Notes under the pieces: generated by a model
Seen by the model: only the letters and a program-made list of their open reading frames with translations
What the model was told of the DNA's origin: nothing
Database searches by the model: none
Assembly: GCF_000373585.1 (NCBI RefSeq)
Contig: NZ_KB891890.1
Location: 1 to 64,000, forward strand
DNA length: 64,000 nucleotides
From: Streptomyces sp. MspMP-M5
GTDB lineage: Bacteria > Actinomycetota > Actinomycetes > Streptomycetales > Streptomycetaceae
Direction of reading: 5' to 3'
Position numbers and translations under genes: made by a program
In this document: positions 15,810 through 24,731 of the stretch, in pieces
Layout of the letters: each line of letters begins with the position of its first letter
Numbering within the stretch: position 1 is the first letter of the stretch

Positions 15810-16130
15810 ACTGTTCGTTTCAGAATGAGTTCAGTGTGGTGGTCGGTCGTTGAGAGCGGCATTGGGCAGGGGTCTGCGGGGTGCCTGGCGATCTTGTTCC
15901 TGATGATCTATGGGAGCGGATAGTCCCGCTGCTCTCGGCCCGTCCGCCGCGGCGGCGCCGCTTCCCTGCCAGGCTTCCGGCGGAAGACCGCGTGTCCTTG
16001 GCCGGCATCGTCTACGTGCTGTGCACGGGGGTGAGCTGGCGGGCCGTCTCAGCCGAGCGGATCGGTTGCACGGGGTGACCTGCTGGCGCCGTCTGCGGGA
16101 CTGGACCGAGGCCGGCGCGCAAGCCGTTGC
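15810..16130 (+). mobile_element. Truncated IS5-type element, left copy
   Basis: It begins with the terminal repeat CTGTTCGTTTCAGAATGAG, which matches the inverted end of the complete copy at 20084. The transposase N-terminus follows at about 15881 (VPGDLVPDDLWERIVPLLSA ... CTGVSWRAVSAERIGC) with a frameshift after GCTG and then VTCWRRLRDWTEAG. It stops abruptly near 16130, so the catalytic domain and other end are deleted. The element is dead and in the opposite orientation to the right copy. Confidence 0.8.
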
Positions 16131-16207
16131 TGGTGGAACACGGTGGTTCTGGTCGGTTTTTCGGTGACTCGCACTGGTTGGTGAATGCGCGGCGGTACTG
16201 GTCTGGC

Positions 16208-16963
16208 TCAGAGCGTTCGGCCGAGGAGGTCTAGCAGTGCCCGCCAATGACGCTCGTCTGCCTCGGCGTTGTACGCGGCGGTGTCGGACTGGGTGTATCC
16301 ATGGTGGGCGCCCTTGTAGACCTCATTGCGGTAGCGCACACCCGCAGTATCCAGTGCCTGCCCCAGGCTTTTGATCTGCTCGGCCGACATCCAGGGGTCC
16401 TGGTCGGCATGACCGAAGTACAGCTCTGCCGTGATGTGGTCGGCAAGCCGGTGCGGGCTGTTCTCAGCATCGGTGACCATACGGCTGGTATGGAAGGCCG
16501 CCGCGGCCGCTATCCGGTCAGGGAAAGCTGCGGCGGTACGGACGGCGAGGGCGCCGCCCATGCAGTAACCGGTGGTGCCCATGGGACCATTCGCGACCAG
16601 GGGGGAGGCGGCCAGCCAGTTGAGGTAGGCGCCGGCGTCGCGCATCGCCGCTTCGGGGGTAAGCGCCTGGATGATCGGACCGAGCTGGGCGAAGATCTCG
16701 GGCCGCTCGGCCGGCTTGATGTACGTGGGCAGTTCCGCCACTGGAGCGCGCCCCGCACGGTAGAAGGCATTGGGCACCAGCACCGTGTAACCATGCCCGG
16801 CCAGTCGCCTGGCCATCGCCTCCAACGAGGGGCGCAGCCCGAAGGCGTCCATGTAGAGCAGCACGCCGGGGTGCGGCGCGCCGTCGCCGGGGTGGGCGAG
16901 ATAGGCGTCAGCGGTCCCGTCCGGCGTGGGAAGGCCGAGTGATACTCCCTGCACGTTGGTCAT
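16208..16963 (-). CDS. Dienelactone hydrolase family protein
   Basis: 251 residues, alpha/beta-hydrolase fold. The catalytic triad is visible: Cys nucleophile in GYCMGG (about residue 132), Asp in HADQDPW (about residue 184) and His in GAHHGY (about residue 216), matching the C-D-H triad of dienelactone hydrolases. The oxyanion/entry segment is VLLYMDAFGLRP. ATG 16963 has a GGTGCGGAG site. An IS element is inserted 15 bp upstream of the start codon, so its native promoter has been separated and expression may now depend on the IS. The substrate is unknown. Confidence 0.9.
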   Translation of the reverse strand: MTNVQGVSLGLPTPDGTADAYLAHPGDGAPHPGVLLYMDAFGLRPSLEAMARRLAGHGYTVLVPNAFYRAGRAPVAELPTYIKPAERPEIFAQLGPIIQALTPEAAMRDAGAYLNWLAASPLVANGPMGTTGYCMGGALAVRTAAAFPDRIAAAAAFHTSRMVTDAENSPHRLADHITAELYFGHADQDPWMSAEQIKSLGQALDTAGVRYRNEVYKGAHHGYTQSDTAAYNAEADERHWRALLDLLGRTL

Positions 16964-17040
16964 CTCCGCACCTTTCCTTACGACCTTGGGGGCAATTAAG
17001 GTCGGGGCAGGTTGGCCTGGGGGTTCGGCTGATGGATGAG

Positions 17041-18018
17041 TCAGCAGGTGGTGGTGCGGACGGGCACGAGCGCGGTGCTGGTCCTGCGGTGAGTGGGGCG
17101 CCTGGCGGAGCGGTCGGAGACGAGGGAGGCGATCGCGGCGTGGGTTTCTCCGTAGCTCTCACGGCGTCCGGTGTATCGCTGGAGCGGGCGCCACTTCTTC
17201 AGCTCGGCGTTGGTGTGCTCGATGCAGATCCTCGCCGAGGACTGCCGTCGCTTGGCCTCCCGCCAGGCCCGGTGTTCGCCTTCGCAAGTATCCTCGCCGG
17301 GCTTTTTCGGCGGCGCGCTGATCTGGTCAGGGAACTCGCCTGCTAGCCCGCGGTAGCCGTCGTCGACCTTGGCTTTGACCTGCGGGCGGAGCCGGAATTG
17401 TTCGGCGATGCCCTCGGTGCGCACGGCCGTCTGGTCGTGCATTCGGCCGGGCCTGACCACGCCGGAGAACAGGGTGCGGCCCTGCCCGTCGCTGAAGCTG
17501 GTGGTCTTCATCGTGTTCTGCTTCTTCTTGCCCGAGACGAACGCCTTCCGGCCCGGGCGGTGAGCCTGGGGTCGGCGTACCTGGGTCTCGGTGCCGTCAA
17601 TGCGCAGCTCGATGTTCTCGGCCGCCGCGTAGGCGAATAGGTCCTCCAGGGTGCGGATCCGGATGCCGGGCCGGTCGGGGACGGCGAAGCCGCGGGCCGC
17701 GAGCAGGGGCCGTATCTCCCGCACCGCCGCCGAGACGGTGGAGCGGTCCACCCCGTACAGCTCCGTCAACGCGGCGTGCGGCAGCTGGTGACGCAGGCAG
17801 ATCAGCGTGGCCAGCAGCCGGTCGGTGAACACCAGCTTCACCTTGCGTCCCGCCCCGGCAAGGCGCTTCCGAAGACCCCCACGCCGCTCGGCCCGATCCG
17901 ACTCCCGTGCCGCCTCCCAGCGTGGCGCCAATTCGACTACCAGGTCCGCAAAGTGTTGGCGTGTCACACCAGTGAAGGCACGATGGGACAGGGCAGTACG
18001 ATCCAGGGCAACAGTCAC
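17041..18018 (-). CDS. IS5-family (DDE_Tnp_4 / ISL2-like) transposase
   Basis: 325 residues from GTG 18018. The N-terminus holds an HTH region (LPHAALTELYGVDRSTVSAA). DDE catalytic parts follow: the first Asp in RIDGTETQV, the second in KAKVDDGYRG, and the Glu in ARICIEHTNAELKKW. A lysine-rich SGKKKQNTMKTT segment is typical for the group. The frame is intact. The C-terminal 30 residues are Arg/Thr-rich. It lies 40 bp inside the left terminal repeat of its element. Confidence 0.88.
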   Translation of the reverse strand: MTVALDRTALSHRAFTGVTRQHFADLVVELAPRWEAARESDRAERRGGLRKRLAGAGRKVKLVFTDRLLATLICLRHQLPHAALTELYGVDRSTVSAAVREIRPLLAARGFAVPDRPGIRIRTLEDLFAYAAAENIELRIDGTETQVRRPQAHRPGRKAFVSGKKKQNTMKTTSFSDGQGRTLFSGVVRPGRMHDQTAVRTEGIAEQFRLRPQVKAKVDDGYRGLAGEFPDQISAPPKKPGEDTCEGEHRAWREAKRRQSSARICIEHTNAELKKWRPLQRYTGRRESYGETHAAIASLVSDRSARRPTHRRTSTALVPVRTTTC

Positions 18019-18063
18019 ATCTCCCGATCATGCCGCTCGACTCTGACATTGCCTCAGCCTCGC

Positions 18064-18597
18064 TCAGAAGCTGTGCGATACGAGCTTCAGCCGCAACCGA
18101 ACGTAGTCACAGTCCAGTGGTCCTGGACGGCGCACTCCGTCCGGCCGCCACCCATTTCGGGCGTAGAAACGCTGCGCACGGGTGTTGGACGCCCAGCACT
18201 CCAGCACACCCTCGGCGCAGTCGGCGGCCGCGGCCAGCGCAACGAACTCCCGGTGCAGGGCCCCACCCACCCCGCGCCCCCAAGCCTGCGCTAGTACCCC
18301 GATCTGGTAGAGCTCGTAGTACGTCGAGGAGTCCAGGTCTTCGTGGTGCGGTGGCCCGGCAGTGAGCAGCCCGACCACCGTCCTGTCCAAGTCTTCCGCG
18401 ACCAGCGTGGCGCGCGCCGGCGCGGCCAGCACCCGCGCCCAGGCATCGCGCCGTTCCCCCCATGCACTCAGGTCGGCGAGTTCCTCCTCGGGCATGCCGC
18501 CCGCGGTGTAGTACGCGGTCCGGGTCCGGGTGTGCACGTCGGCAAGGATGTCGGCGTCCTCGGCGGTCGCCTCACGCAGTCGGAAACCTTGCTCCAT
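18064..18597 (-). CDS. GNAT acetyltransferase carried inside an IS
   Basis: 177 residues from ATG 18597 (MEQGFRLREATAEDADIL). The GNAT core is clear: ELYQIGVLAQAWGRGVGGAL is the acetyl-CoA loop (motif A, QxxGxG/A type: Q-AWGRGVG), followed by VLECWASNTRAQRFYARNGW (motif B). The acceptor substrate is unknown. It lies between the transposase start and the right terminal repeat of the 16981-18774 element, so it moves with it as a passenger gene. Confidence 0.9.
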   Translation of the reverse strand: MEQGFRLREATAEDADILADVHTRTRTAYYTAGGMPEEELADLSAWGERRDAWARVLAAPARATLVAEDLDRTVVGLLTAGPPHHEDLDSSTYYELYQIGVLAQAWGRGVGGALHREFVALAAAADCAEGVLECWASNTRAQRFYARNGWRPDGVRRPGPLDCDYVRLRLKLVSHSF

Positions 18598-18924
18598 GCC
18601 CCTCACGACGCCTGCACCCACCCGACTGGTTCCTCCACGGGCCCCCATCGGCGGCCAGGCATGACTCGCGATGGAGGACCCGCCGCGATCCTCACGACGA
18701 GACACCCGGCTGCCATCACGACAGCAAGCTCGATCAGAGGACATGACTCACCTCCTCAATTGCCCCCAAGGTCGTTAGGCGTCCGGGCGACGCGCGACGA
18801 GCGGCCGTCCACCCGCTGGCTCACACGGCCGATGGATCCCGATACCGTAACTCGTCGGCCCGCGGGGCGGCGGATGGTGGCGATCCCCTCACTTGAGCGA
18901 CTGGCGGATGTCCTCGGCCTGGCC

Positions 18925-19199
18925 CGGCGCGCTGGTTCAACCGGAGTGGGCACGTCGGCACCTACTCCTACATGGTTCATGGGGCAGGGTGCCGCTTCGT
19001 CAGTGACAACGGCGCTGAGGTCGATGTGGACTTCGCAGCCGACGGGAGCGAAGTCTTCGACATCTGGCGGCTGCGCCGTCACGGACTGAGCCTGCCGGAG
19101 ACTGTGGATGTCACGGATGAGGACCTGCGGGCCGCAGTGCGGTCGCTGCAACCGCTTCTGGACGAGGTGCGGCCGGGGTGGTTCGGCGTAGCCAACTGA
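18925..19199 (+). pseudogene. Fragment of an unknown gene, cut by the IS at 19194
   Basis: From about 18925 the plus strand reads WFNRSGHVGTYSYMVHGAGC, then a DVDFAADGSEVFDIWRLRRHG segment, and ends within the IS terminal repeat (GVAN then stop). The aromatic/Gly-rich start and coherent codon use indicate a real gene body. It has no proper start, and its stop is supplied by the inserted IS. It somewhat resembles small DUF6896-type proteins, but I hold that loosely. Confidence 0.5.
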
Positions 19200-20084
19200 T
19201 CGCTTCAGGACGAGGTTCGCAGGCGGCGCAGGCATATGAGGCTGCAGGCCAGTTCGAGCAGGCCCTGATGGAGATCGGCGCGTCGCTCGTAGCGGGTGCG
19301 GAGGCGTTTGAACTGATGCAGCCAGGCGAAGGCGCGCTCGACCATCCAGCGCACCTTGCCCAGTCCGGAACCGTGGGCGACGCCGCGTCGCGCAATCAAC
19401 GGCTTGATACCCCGCTTCCACAGCAGGCGGCGGTACTTGTCGAAGTCGTAGCCCCGGTCGGCATACAGGCGCCGGGGCTTGCGGCGGGGACGTCCCCGCC
19501 GTCCCCGGATCGGCGGGACGGCGTCGAGCAGGGGCAGGAGCTGGGTGACGTCGTGCCGATTGCCGCCGGTGAGAGTGACGGCGAGCGGGGTTCCGTGGCG
19601 ATCGACGATCAGGTGGTGCTTCGAGCCGGGGCGGGCACGATCGACGGGAGAGGGGCCGACATGATCCCCCCTTTGAGGGCCCGGACGTGCGACCCATCCA
19701 CGGCGCAGTCGTCCAGGTCCAGCCGGTCGGCCCGGCGAAGCTCGGCCAGCAGGGCGGCATGCAGGCGTGGCCAGAGGCCGGCCTCGGTCCAGTCCCGCAG
19801 CCGGCGCCAGGCCGTCACCCCGGAACAGCCCACGGTCTCCGCTGGGACGTCCCGCCAGGCGACACCGGTCCGCAGCACAAACAGGACGCCGGCGAGTGCT
19901 GTTCGGTCAGGAACACGCAACCGCCCGGGATGCCGACGGCGCCGTTCGGGAGGGGGTGGCAGCAGCGGGGCCACCCGCTCCCACAGGTCGTCCGGAACAA
20001 GATCAACACGCATCCAGACACCCTGCCGACCAAGATCGTCGAGCACAAGACCCGCAGCTCAACTCATTCTGAAACGATCAGTTA
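19194..20084 (-). mobile_element. Complete IS5-type (IS427-like) element, right copy
   Basis: Ends AACTGATCGCTTCAGGACGAG (19194) and, inverted, AACTGATCGTTTCAGAATGAG (right end 20084) are imperfect terminal repeats. The transposase fills the element as two overlapping frames. It is inserted into the rve transposase gene whose N-terminal part ends at 20085. The left copy of the same family is at 15810 in opposite orientation. Confidence 0.82.
19205..20013 (-). CDS. IS5/IS427-type transposase in two frames (orfA/orfB)
   Basis: The first frame starts at ATG 20013 (MRVDLVPDDLWERVAPLLP) and carries the HTH/DUF4096 part plus WRRLRDWTEAG and DLDDCAVDGSHVRALKGG. The second frame continues as DHVGPSPVDRARPGSKHHL, then LPLLDAVPPIRGR and ends RYERRADLHQGLLELACSLI. 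The switch happens at CAAAGGGGGGATC (G-run 19665-19670 on the plus strand as C6) and needs a -1 shift. In this IS group the two frames are often joined by programmed slippage, so the element may be functional; a simple mutation is the alternative. Confidence 0.8.
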
Positions 20085-20360
20085 GTCCCACCTCGCGCCA
20101 ATGAAGCTGCGCTGCCAGGCGAGCAGGGTGCCGGGGGTGACCGGGAAGACCTCGCGCCAGCGTCGTCGGGGTATCAGCACGGCGAACCAGAACCGGTCGG
20201 CGGGCTCGTAGCGGACCGTACCGGCCAACTGCCGGCGCAGCACCCCATTCTCGTGCCGCAGCACCCGCAGTTCCGCGTCCTTCGCCGTCTCCCCGCGGAG
20301 CAGTACCGACAGTATGGACAGCAGCTTCCGAGCCACCTTGTACAGCAAGGACACGATCAC
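20082..20360 (-). pseudogene. rve-type transposase, N-terminal fragment
   Basis: From GTG 20360 the minus strand reads VIVSLLYKVARKLLSILSVL, then AELRVLRHENGVLRRQLAG, VRYEPADRFWFAVLIPRRRW and VFPVTPGTLLAWQRSF. This is the N-terminal HTH part of integrase-core transposases. It ends at GARWD with the stop lying in the IS repeat at 20084. The C-terminal part is at 15564-15808. About 150 central residues are missing from the two pieces together. Confidence 0.8.
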
Positions 20361-20638
20361 GCGGATACGGTCCCTCGCGGACGACGACCAAGGCCAGTAA
20401 CACCTCGGGAGACGAGACTCCCACCTGCCGCGGTGCCGCAGTCCCGAACGCATCGGAATGGGGCCAGCTCGCCAAACGGTCGAGGCCACCATGGCGAGTC
20501 CCGTGCCCGTCTGAAGCCGGCCCCGGTCCACAGCGTGAACTACTTGCGGTGGACCGGGGCATCGGCATGTGTTCGGGGAGAGACGAGAGGTGCGCATGCT
20601 CGCGGGGCGGGCTCGTGCCGTGTGGTCCGGTGGGGCCT

Positions 20639-21202
20639 TCAGCGGTGGAGAAGCAGCCACGTATCCGGGGGCATGTCCCGTGGGAAGGGCGGTGGGACCG
20701 GCCGTTGCTCCTCACGCCACGCCGCCCCGCCGGTGGCAGCGGCTACGTGGCGCCAGAACCGGGCTGCGCCCTTATTGGCTTCCTGGAAGCAGATGGCCCA
20801 GGGGCCGGGCCGCAGACGAAGAAGTTCCTGGGCAGCCAGGCTGCCGACTCCTCGTCGGCGCAGGGCGCCGACAATGAAGAACGAGTAGATCGAGGCTGCG
20901 CCGTCGGCAAGCGTGTACGTCAGAGCGAAGCCGGCGAGGGTGGTTCCGTAGTGGATCAGATAGGCACGGCGGCCCGACTCGGAGAAGAATCGCGGTAGCT
21001 GGTCGAACGCGAACAGTCCGTCGGGGCCAGGGGTGTACCCGCGAAACTCCGACAGATCGTGTCGCTCGACTTGAGCGAGCCGTTCCACGACGGGCCGAAG
21101 ATCCTCCTCGGCCACCTGCAGTGTGACTGCCGCAGCTTCCACCGGTAGGTCCATCCATATACCGTGCCACCCCCAGGCCGCCTCCAACAGTGTGGTTCGC
21201 AT
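20639..21202 (-). CDS. GNAT-family acetyltransferase
   Basis: 187 residues from ATG 21202 with an AAGGGA site. The pattern is PVVERLAQVERHDLSEFRGY at the N-terminus, a substrate-side region FDQLPRFFSESGRRAYLIHY, then FFIVGALRRRGVGSLAAQEL (acetyl-CoA loop RRRGVG) and WAICFQEANKGAARFWRHV (motif B). This is a complete GNAT of the 'RLAQLYxHDxSEF' subgroup. The substrate is unknown. It stands between the transposon nest and a divergent frameshifted gene. Confidence 0.85.
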   Translation of the reverse strand: MRTTLLEAAWGWHGIWMDLPVEAAAVTLQVAEEDLRPVVERLAQVERHDLSEFRGYTPGPDGLFAFDQLPRFFSESGRRAYLIHYGTTLAGFALTYTLADGAASIYSFFIVGALRRRGVGSLAAQELLRLRPGPWAICFQEANKGAARFWRHVAAATGGAAWREEQRPVPPPFPRDMPPDTWLLLHR

Positions 21203-21514
21203 GTCGCGTGTCCCTTTCTCATTGACGATGGCCTTTGTCGGGCCCAAAGGACAGAGCGGTGCGACGAACTCCTTGTCCTGTCGCATAGAAGCTGACGGAT
21301 TCCCACTCGTTCTCGTTCGCGAGGGCGGATTCTCATCGCGTCGCGATCTGAGCGGCGGGGCTTCGTCCGGAGGCCCGCCGTGCGGCAACTCGCCCGCAGT
21401 AGGCGATCCGTCGCCGTCCGGTGGCCCGTCCGAAGCCGACGATCGCGGTACGACCTGCGAGGGGCACGGCTACCGCCGCGATACCGGCGGTGCATTGCCC
21501 CGCGTGCCCACCCG

Positions 21515-22856
21515 GTGGTCTCCAAGCGCCACACCGTCTGGCACCGCATCGAGCCGGGCAACCTCCTCCGCCAGCTGCGCGAGGGCGCCTCCCTCGCCCT
21601 GGACACCGTCGACTCGCTGCACCGAGGGGTGGAGAGTCTGGCCGAAGCCCTCGAACGACACGGGCTGGTCCGACGAGGTCCTGCGCAGCGAGGACCGTTA
21701 CCGCATCGAGCAGCTGATCCGCGCCTACCTCTACCAGGAAGACCGGATCATCGCCGCGCTGCGGCGCCTGGACACGAACTTCTACGACCTGCGGCAGTCC
21801 TCGGAGGACGCGGCCAAGCGGATCGCCGACTTCCTCGACTCCCTCCAGCAAGCCGCCGAGCAACGCAGGAACGAAAGCCCCCTGGCTCGGATGCTCCCGC
21901 CCTATACGCGCAATTCGGTCATCGACTTCGCCGACCCCGAGATCGCCCATGTCCCCTCGATGGACGGGAAGGGCTTCTCCCGCTCCGTCCCCCGCGGGCG
22001 GCTGAAGGACAACGGCTACGGAGCGGACCGCATCCCGGACCAGGCCCTGCGCGACCTGATCGACCTCGTCCTCGCCGTGCAGGCGGAGTACCAACTGCAA
22101 AGCCTGCTGCTGGACCGCGAGTTCCAGCGCATCGTCGACACCCGCAGCGAGGAGGTCGAGTACCTGAAGGCCGCTGCCGCCGAAGCCGCCGCAGAAGCCG
22201 CATCGAGCAGCTTCCTGGGCATTCTCGGCGACGTCCTCGGGATCGTCTCCGCCGTCGCCGGCGTCCTTGCGATGGTCCCGGTGCTGACCCCACTGGCCGG
22301 GCCCATCGCCCTCGCGACGGCGGCTGGCGCGCTGGCCGCGCACACCGCCGACGCGGTCATCCAGGGCGACTGGGACGCCGGCACGTTCGCCGGCCTGGGC
22401 GCCGACGTGCTCGGCGTCCTGCCCGTCGTCGGCGCGCTCGGCGAGGCCGCGCGGGCCGGCAAGCTCGCCATGCGCTCGGTCGGCAAGGTGAGCGTGGCCG
22501 TCCGTAGCGGCGGGCGCGCCTTCCTCGCCGCGACCGGCGGCGCCGCCGCGGCCGAAGTGGGGCCCATCGGTAAATACCTCGGCACCAAGGGTGCCAAGTT
22601 CATCGGCGCGAGCGCCAAACAGGGCGAGGTCGCCGGGAAGGTGATCCAGGGAACGGTCGATATGGCCACCCAGATCCCCGTCGTCGTCTCCCTGGCCGGT
22701 GCAGACGGCATCGACACCGCGGAAGACGTCGCCACCGCTGTCGACTTCACCCAAGGCATGGCCGACAACGTCGGCGACTGGGCCGAAATGGGGGCTGGCG
22801 CAGCAATGAAAGCGGGAAAGGTCTCGCTCGCCCGCTTCGCCGCCGCCTTCGCATAG
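21515..22856 (+). pseudogene. Frameshifted WXG/pre-toxin-like secretion protein, no toxin domain
   Basis: The N-terminal frame from GTG 21515 reads VVSKRHTVWHRIEPGNLLRQ then LDTVDSLHRGVESLAEALERH; near 21660 it must shift to a second frame that runs GWSDEVLRSEDRYRIEQLIR to the stop at 22856. Joined, the protein is about 446 residues. It has a helical N-terminal half, then an Ala/Gly-rich hydrophobic core (GILGDVLGIVSAVAGVLAMV ... GPIALATAAGALAA) and a helical tail. This layout recalls polymorphic-toxin or T7SS-type carrier proteins that lack a C-terminal toxin. The second frame alone is long and well kept, so translation from an internal start is possible. Confidence 0.6.
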
Positions 22857-22912
22857 CACTCGGGGCCGATGACGCGTAGGGGGACGACGGCCTGTCGTCC
22901 CCCTACTGCAAG

Positions 22913-23419
22913 TCACGTCCCCGTGCAGTCTGTTGTCGGGGCGCCGTCTTGCCGCGTGCGGCACGCACCATGGCATCCATGCCGTCTGCGACCTCCTGCT
23001 GACGGGCGTCGTCGGAGTGCTGGTAGATCAGCGCGGCCCTCTCCGAGGACTTCGCAGATCTTCACCGCAACAGGGTCGAGGGTGACGTTGGGCCGGCGCA
23101 GGGCTGCCTGCTCCTCTGGGCGCATCGGCCCGTAAGCACCGAAGTAGACCATCAGCCGCCAGCGCGGGCCGAGCGCGTCGGCGAGCGCGTCGACCTGCTC
23201 GACGGTCGCGGTCGGCCGCTCCTTGGCCTTCTTGGTCCCGGCGCCCTTGATCCGGCAGGGGTTGCGGCGGATCAGCTCGTCGTCGGTGGCGGTCTCCATG
23301 ATCGCCTTGAGCAGGCGGTAGGACTTGGCGACGGTGGTCGCGCGAGTGGCCTGCAGTCGCTCGGCCCGCCAGGGTGATGGCCTGCCCGGCAGTTCGCCCA
23401 CCGTGCACGGCATGACCAC
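22913..23419 (-). pseudogene. Tyrosine integrase remnant
   Basis: The readable part has KSYRLLKAIMETATDDELIR then RRNPCRIKGAGTKKAKERP, the core-binding end, and the start of the catalytic domain (VEQVDALADALGPRWRLMVY, MRPEEQAALRR). The central catalytic box is deleted. The true C-terminus continues in another frame (RAALIYQHSDDARQQEVADG-like), which includes the catalytic tyrosine region YQH. So it is an actinomycete phage/AICE-type integrase with an internal deletion and frameshift, and it cannot be active. Confidence 0.8.
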
Positions 23420-23435
23420 GTCCGCGTTCGGGACC

Positions 23436-24533
23436 TCACGGTACGAGGACGAGCCGGACGGGGTTGCCTTCTTTGTTGTGCAGTCGCGCGACCGCTTCCT
23501 CGACCCGGGACAGCGGCAGCACTGCGCTGACCGAGCCCGACAGGTCGAGCCGCCCGGCCGCGGCGAGCTTGACCAGCCGGTGCAGGTCCTGCGGTTCGGA
23601 GCCCCAGGCGCCGTGGACCTGGTGCTGGAGAGCGTTGAAGCGGTCGCCGTGCGGGATGATCACCGGGTCGGCGGTCATGCCGATCAGGACCATCCGCCCG
23701 TGCGGGGCCAGCAGTTCCGCGGCGCTGTCGCGGACGGTGGGGTGCCCGACGAGGTCGACGGCGACGTCCAGGCCCAGGCCGCCGGTGGCCTCACGGACCT
23801 GCCCCCGGAAGTCGTCGTCGGTCGGGTCGAGGGCGAGGTCCGCGCCGGCGTCGAGGGCGCGCTGCCGGGCGGCGGGCAGCGGGTCGATCGCGATGATCGG
23901 TGTGGCGCCTGCGAGTCGGGCGATCTGCACCGCGTGGACGCCGAGGCCGCCCACGCCCCACAGCCCGATGCCGTCGCCGACCCGCAGACCGCCGTGGCGC
24001 AGCAGCCCGGCGTACGGCGTGGACACCGCGTCCGGGATGATCGCCGCCTGTTCGAAGGGCAGGGTGTCGGGGAGGGGGACGAGCGACTGGTGGCGGGTGA
24101 CGACGTACTCGGCCCACCCGCCGTCGTAGGCGCCCCCGCGCACCTGTGGCATCAGGCAGAAGCCGGTGTCGTACAGGCAGTTGGGGCAGGTGTCGCAGCG
24201 GTCGCCGGCCGTCAGGCAGACCCGGTCTCCCGCGCTCCACACCGGCGGTACGCCGGGGCCGATGGCCGCGATGCTGCCCGCGACTTCGTGGCCGAGCGTC
24301 ACCACGGTCCGGTCGGGGTCGCGCGGGACGGGTTTGGGCAGGGTGCCGTCGATGGTGTGCACGTCGGACAGGCAGACGCCCGCCGCGTGCACCTTGATCA
24401 GCACCTCGCCGTGACCGGGCCGCGGTACGGGGATCCGGTGCAGGCCGAAGCCGCCGGTCTCCAGGTCGAACCTGGCCGCCGTCATCTCGGCCGTCTCGCT
24501 CTCAGCCGTCTCGTCGTTGAGCTGGGGATTCAC
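23436..24533 (-). CDS. Zinc-dependent alcohol dehydrogenase (MDR superfamily)
   Basis: 365 residues from GTG 24533 with AAGGAGAG upstream. The GroES-like domain has the catalytic zinc ligands (GVCLSDVH; TLGHEVAG) and a four-Cys structural zinc lobe CDTCPNCLYDTGFC. The Rossmann domain has GLWGVGGLGVHAVQIARL. It is a complete medium-chain dehydrogenase oxidising an alcohol with NAD(P). The substrate is unknown. It is divergent from a TetR regulator, with two perfect operators between them, so it is probably induced by the regulator's ligand. Confidence 0.92.
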   Translation of the reverse strand: MNPQLNDETAESETAEMTAARFDLETGGFGLHRIPVPRPGHGEVLIKVHAAGVCLSDVHTIDGTLPKPVPRDPDRTVVTLGHEVAGSIAAIGPGVPPVWSAGDRVCLTAGDRCDTCPNCLYDTGFCLMPQVRGGAYDGGWAEYVVTRHQSLVPLPDTLPFEQAAIIPDAVSTPYAGLLRHGGLRVGDGIGLWGVGGLGVHAVQIARLAGATPIIAIDPLPAARQRALDAGADLALDPTDDDFRGQVREATGGLGLDVAVDLVGHPTVRDSAAELLAPHGRMVLIGMTADPVIIPHGDRFNALQHQVHGAWGSEPQDLHRLVKLAAAGRLDLSGSVSAVLPLSRVEEAVARLHNKEGNPVRLVLVP

Positions 24534-24605
24534 GGGCGGCTCTCCTTTCGTGCTGTTCGTGCGCCGTTGCTGTGTGTACTGACCCGTGCGTGTACTGGCC
24601 GATGT

Positions 24606-24644
24606 TTGTACTCGCCCGTACAATATTTGTACGTAACCGTACAA
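24606..24644. promoter_or_regulatory. Two tandem perfect operators for the TetR regulator
   Basis: TTGTAC-N6-GTACAA occurs twice: 24606-24623 and 24627-24644. The centres are 21 bp apart, two helical turns. Extra half-sites GTGTAC lie just upstream (about 24572-24595). They sit in the 198-bp region between the divergent dehydrogenase and TetR genes, where both promoters must lie. Identical 18-bp symmetric sites strongly suggest cooperative binding by two TetR dimers. Confidence 0.8.
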
Positions 24645-24731
24645 TGTCGCGCTCCTAGACTGCTCACCGGGCCGTCATACGAGCCCGGGCCCTCACCACG
24701 AAGGCCGCACACGAAAGGAGTGCCTCCGGCA

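Larger units (their letters stand above)
16981..18774. mobile_element. IS5-family element with passenger GNAT gene, intact ends and TTA target duplication
   Basis: The left end CGACCTTGGGGGCAATTAAGG (16981) is matched in inverted form at 18754-18774 with one mismatch in 21. TTA flanks both sides (16978-16980 and 18775-18777), a 3-bp target duplication as known for the ISL2 group of IS5. Between the ends are a DDE transposase (17041-18018) and an acetyltransferase (18064-18597), both on the minus strand. All boundaries are read directly from the sequence. Full-length transposase, good ends and a clean duplication suggest a recent insertion. Confidence 0.85.

Noticed and set aside
23325..24731. 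Long plus-strand frame extending upstream of the TetR gene
   Set aside because: It is the antisense of the dehydrogenase; TetR clearly starts at 24732.
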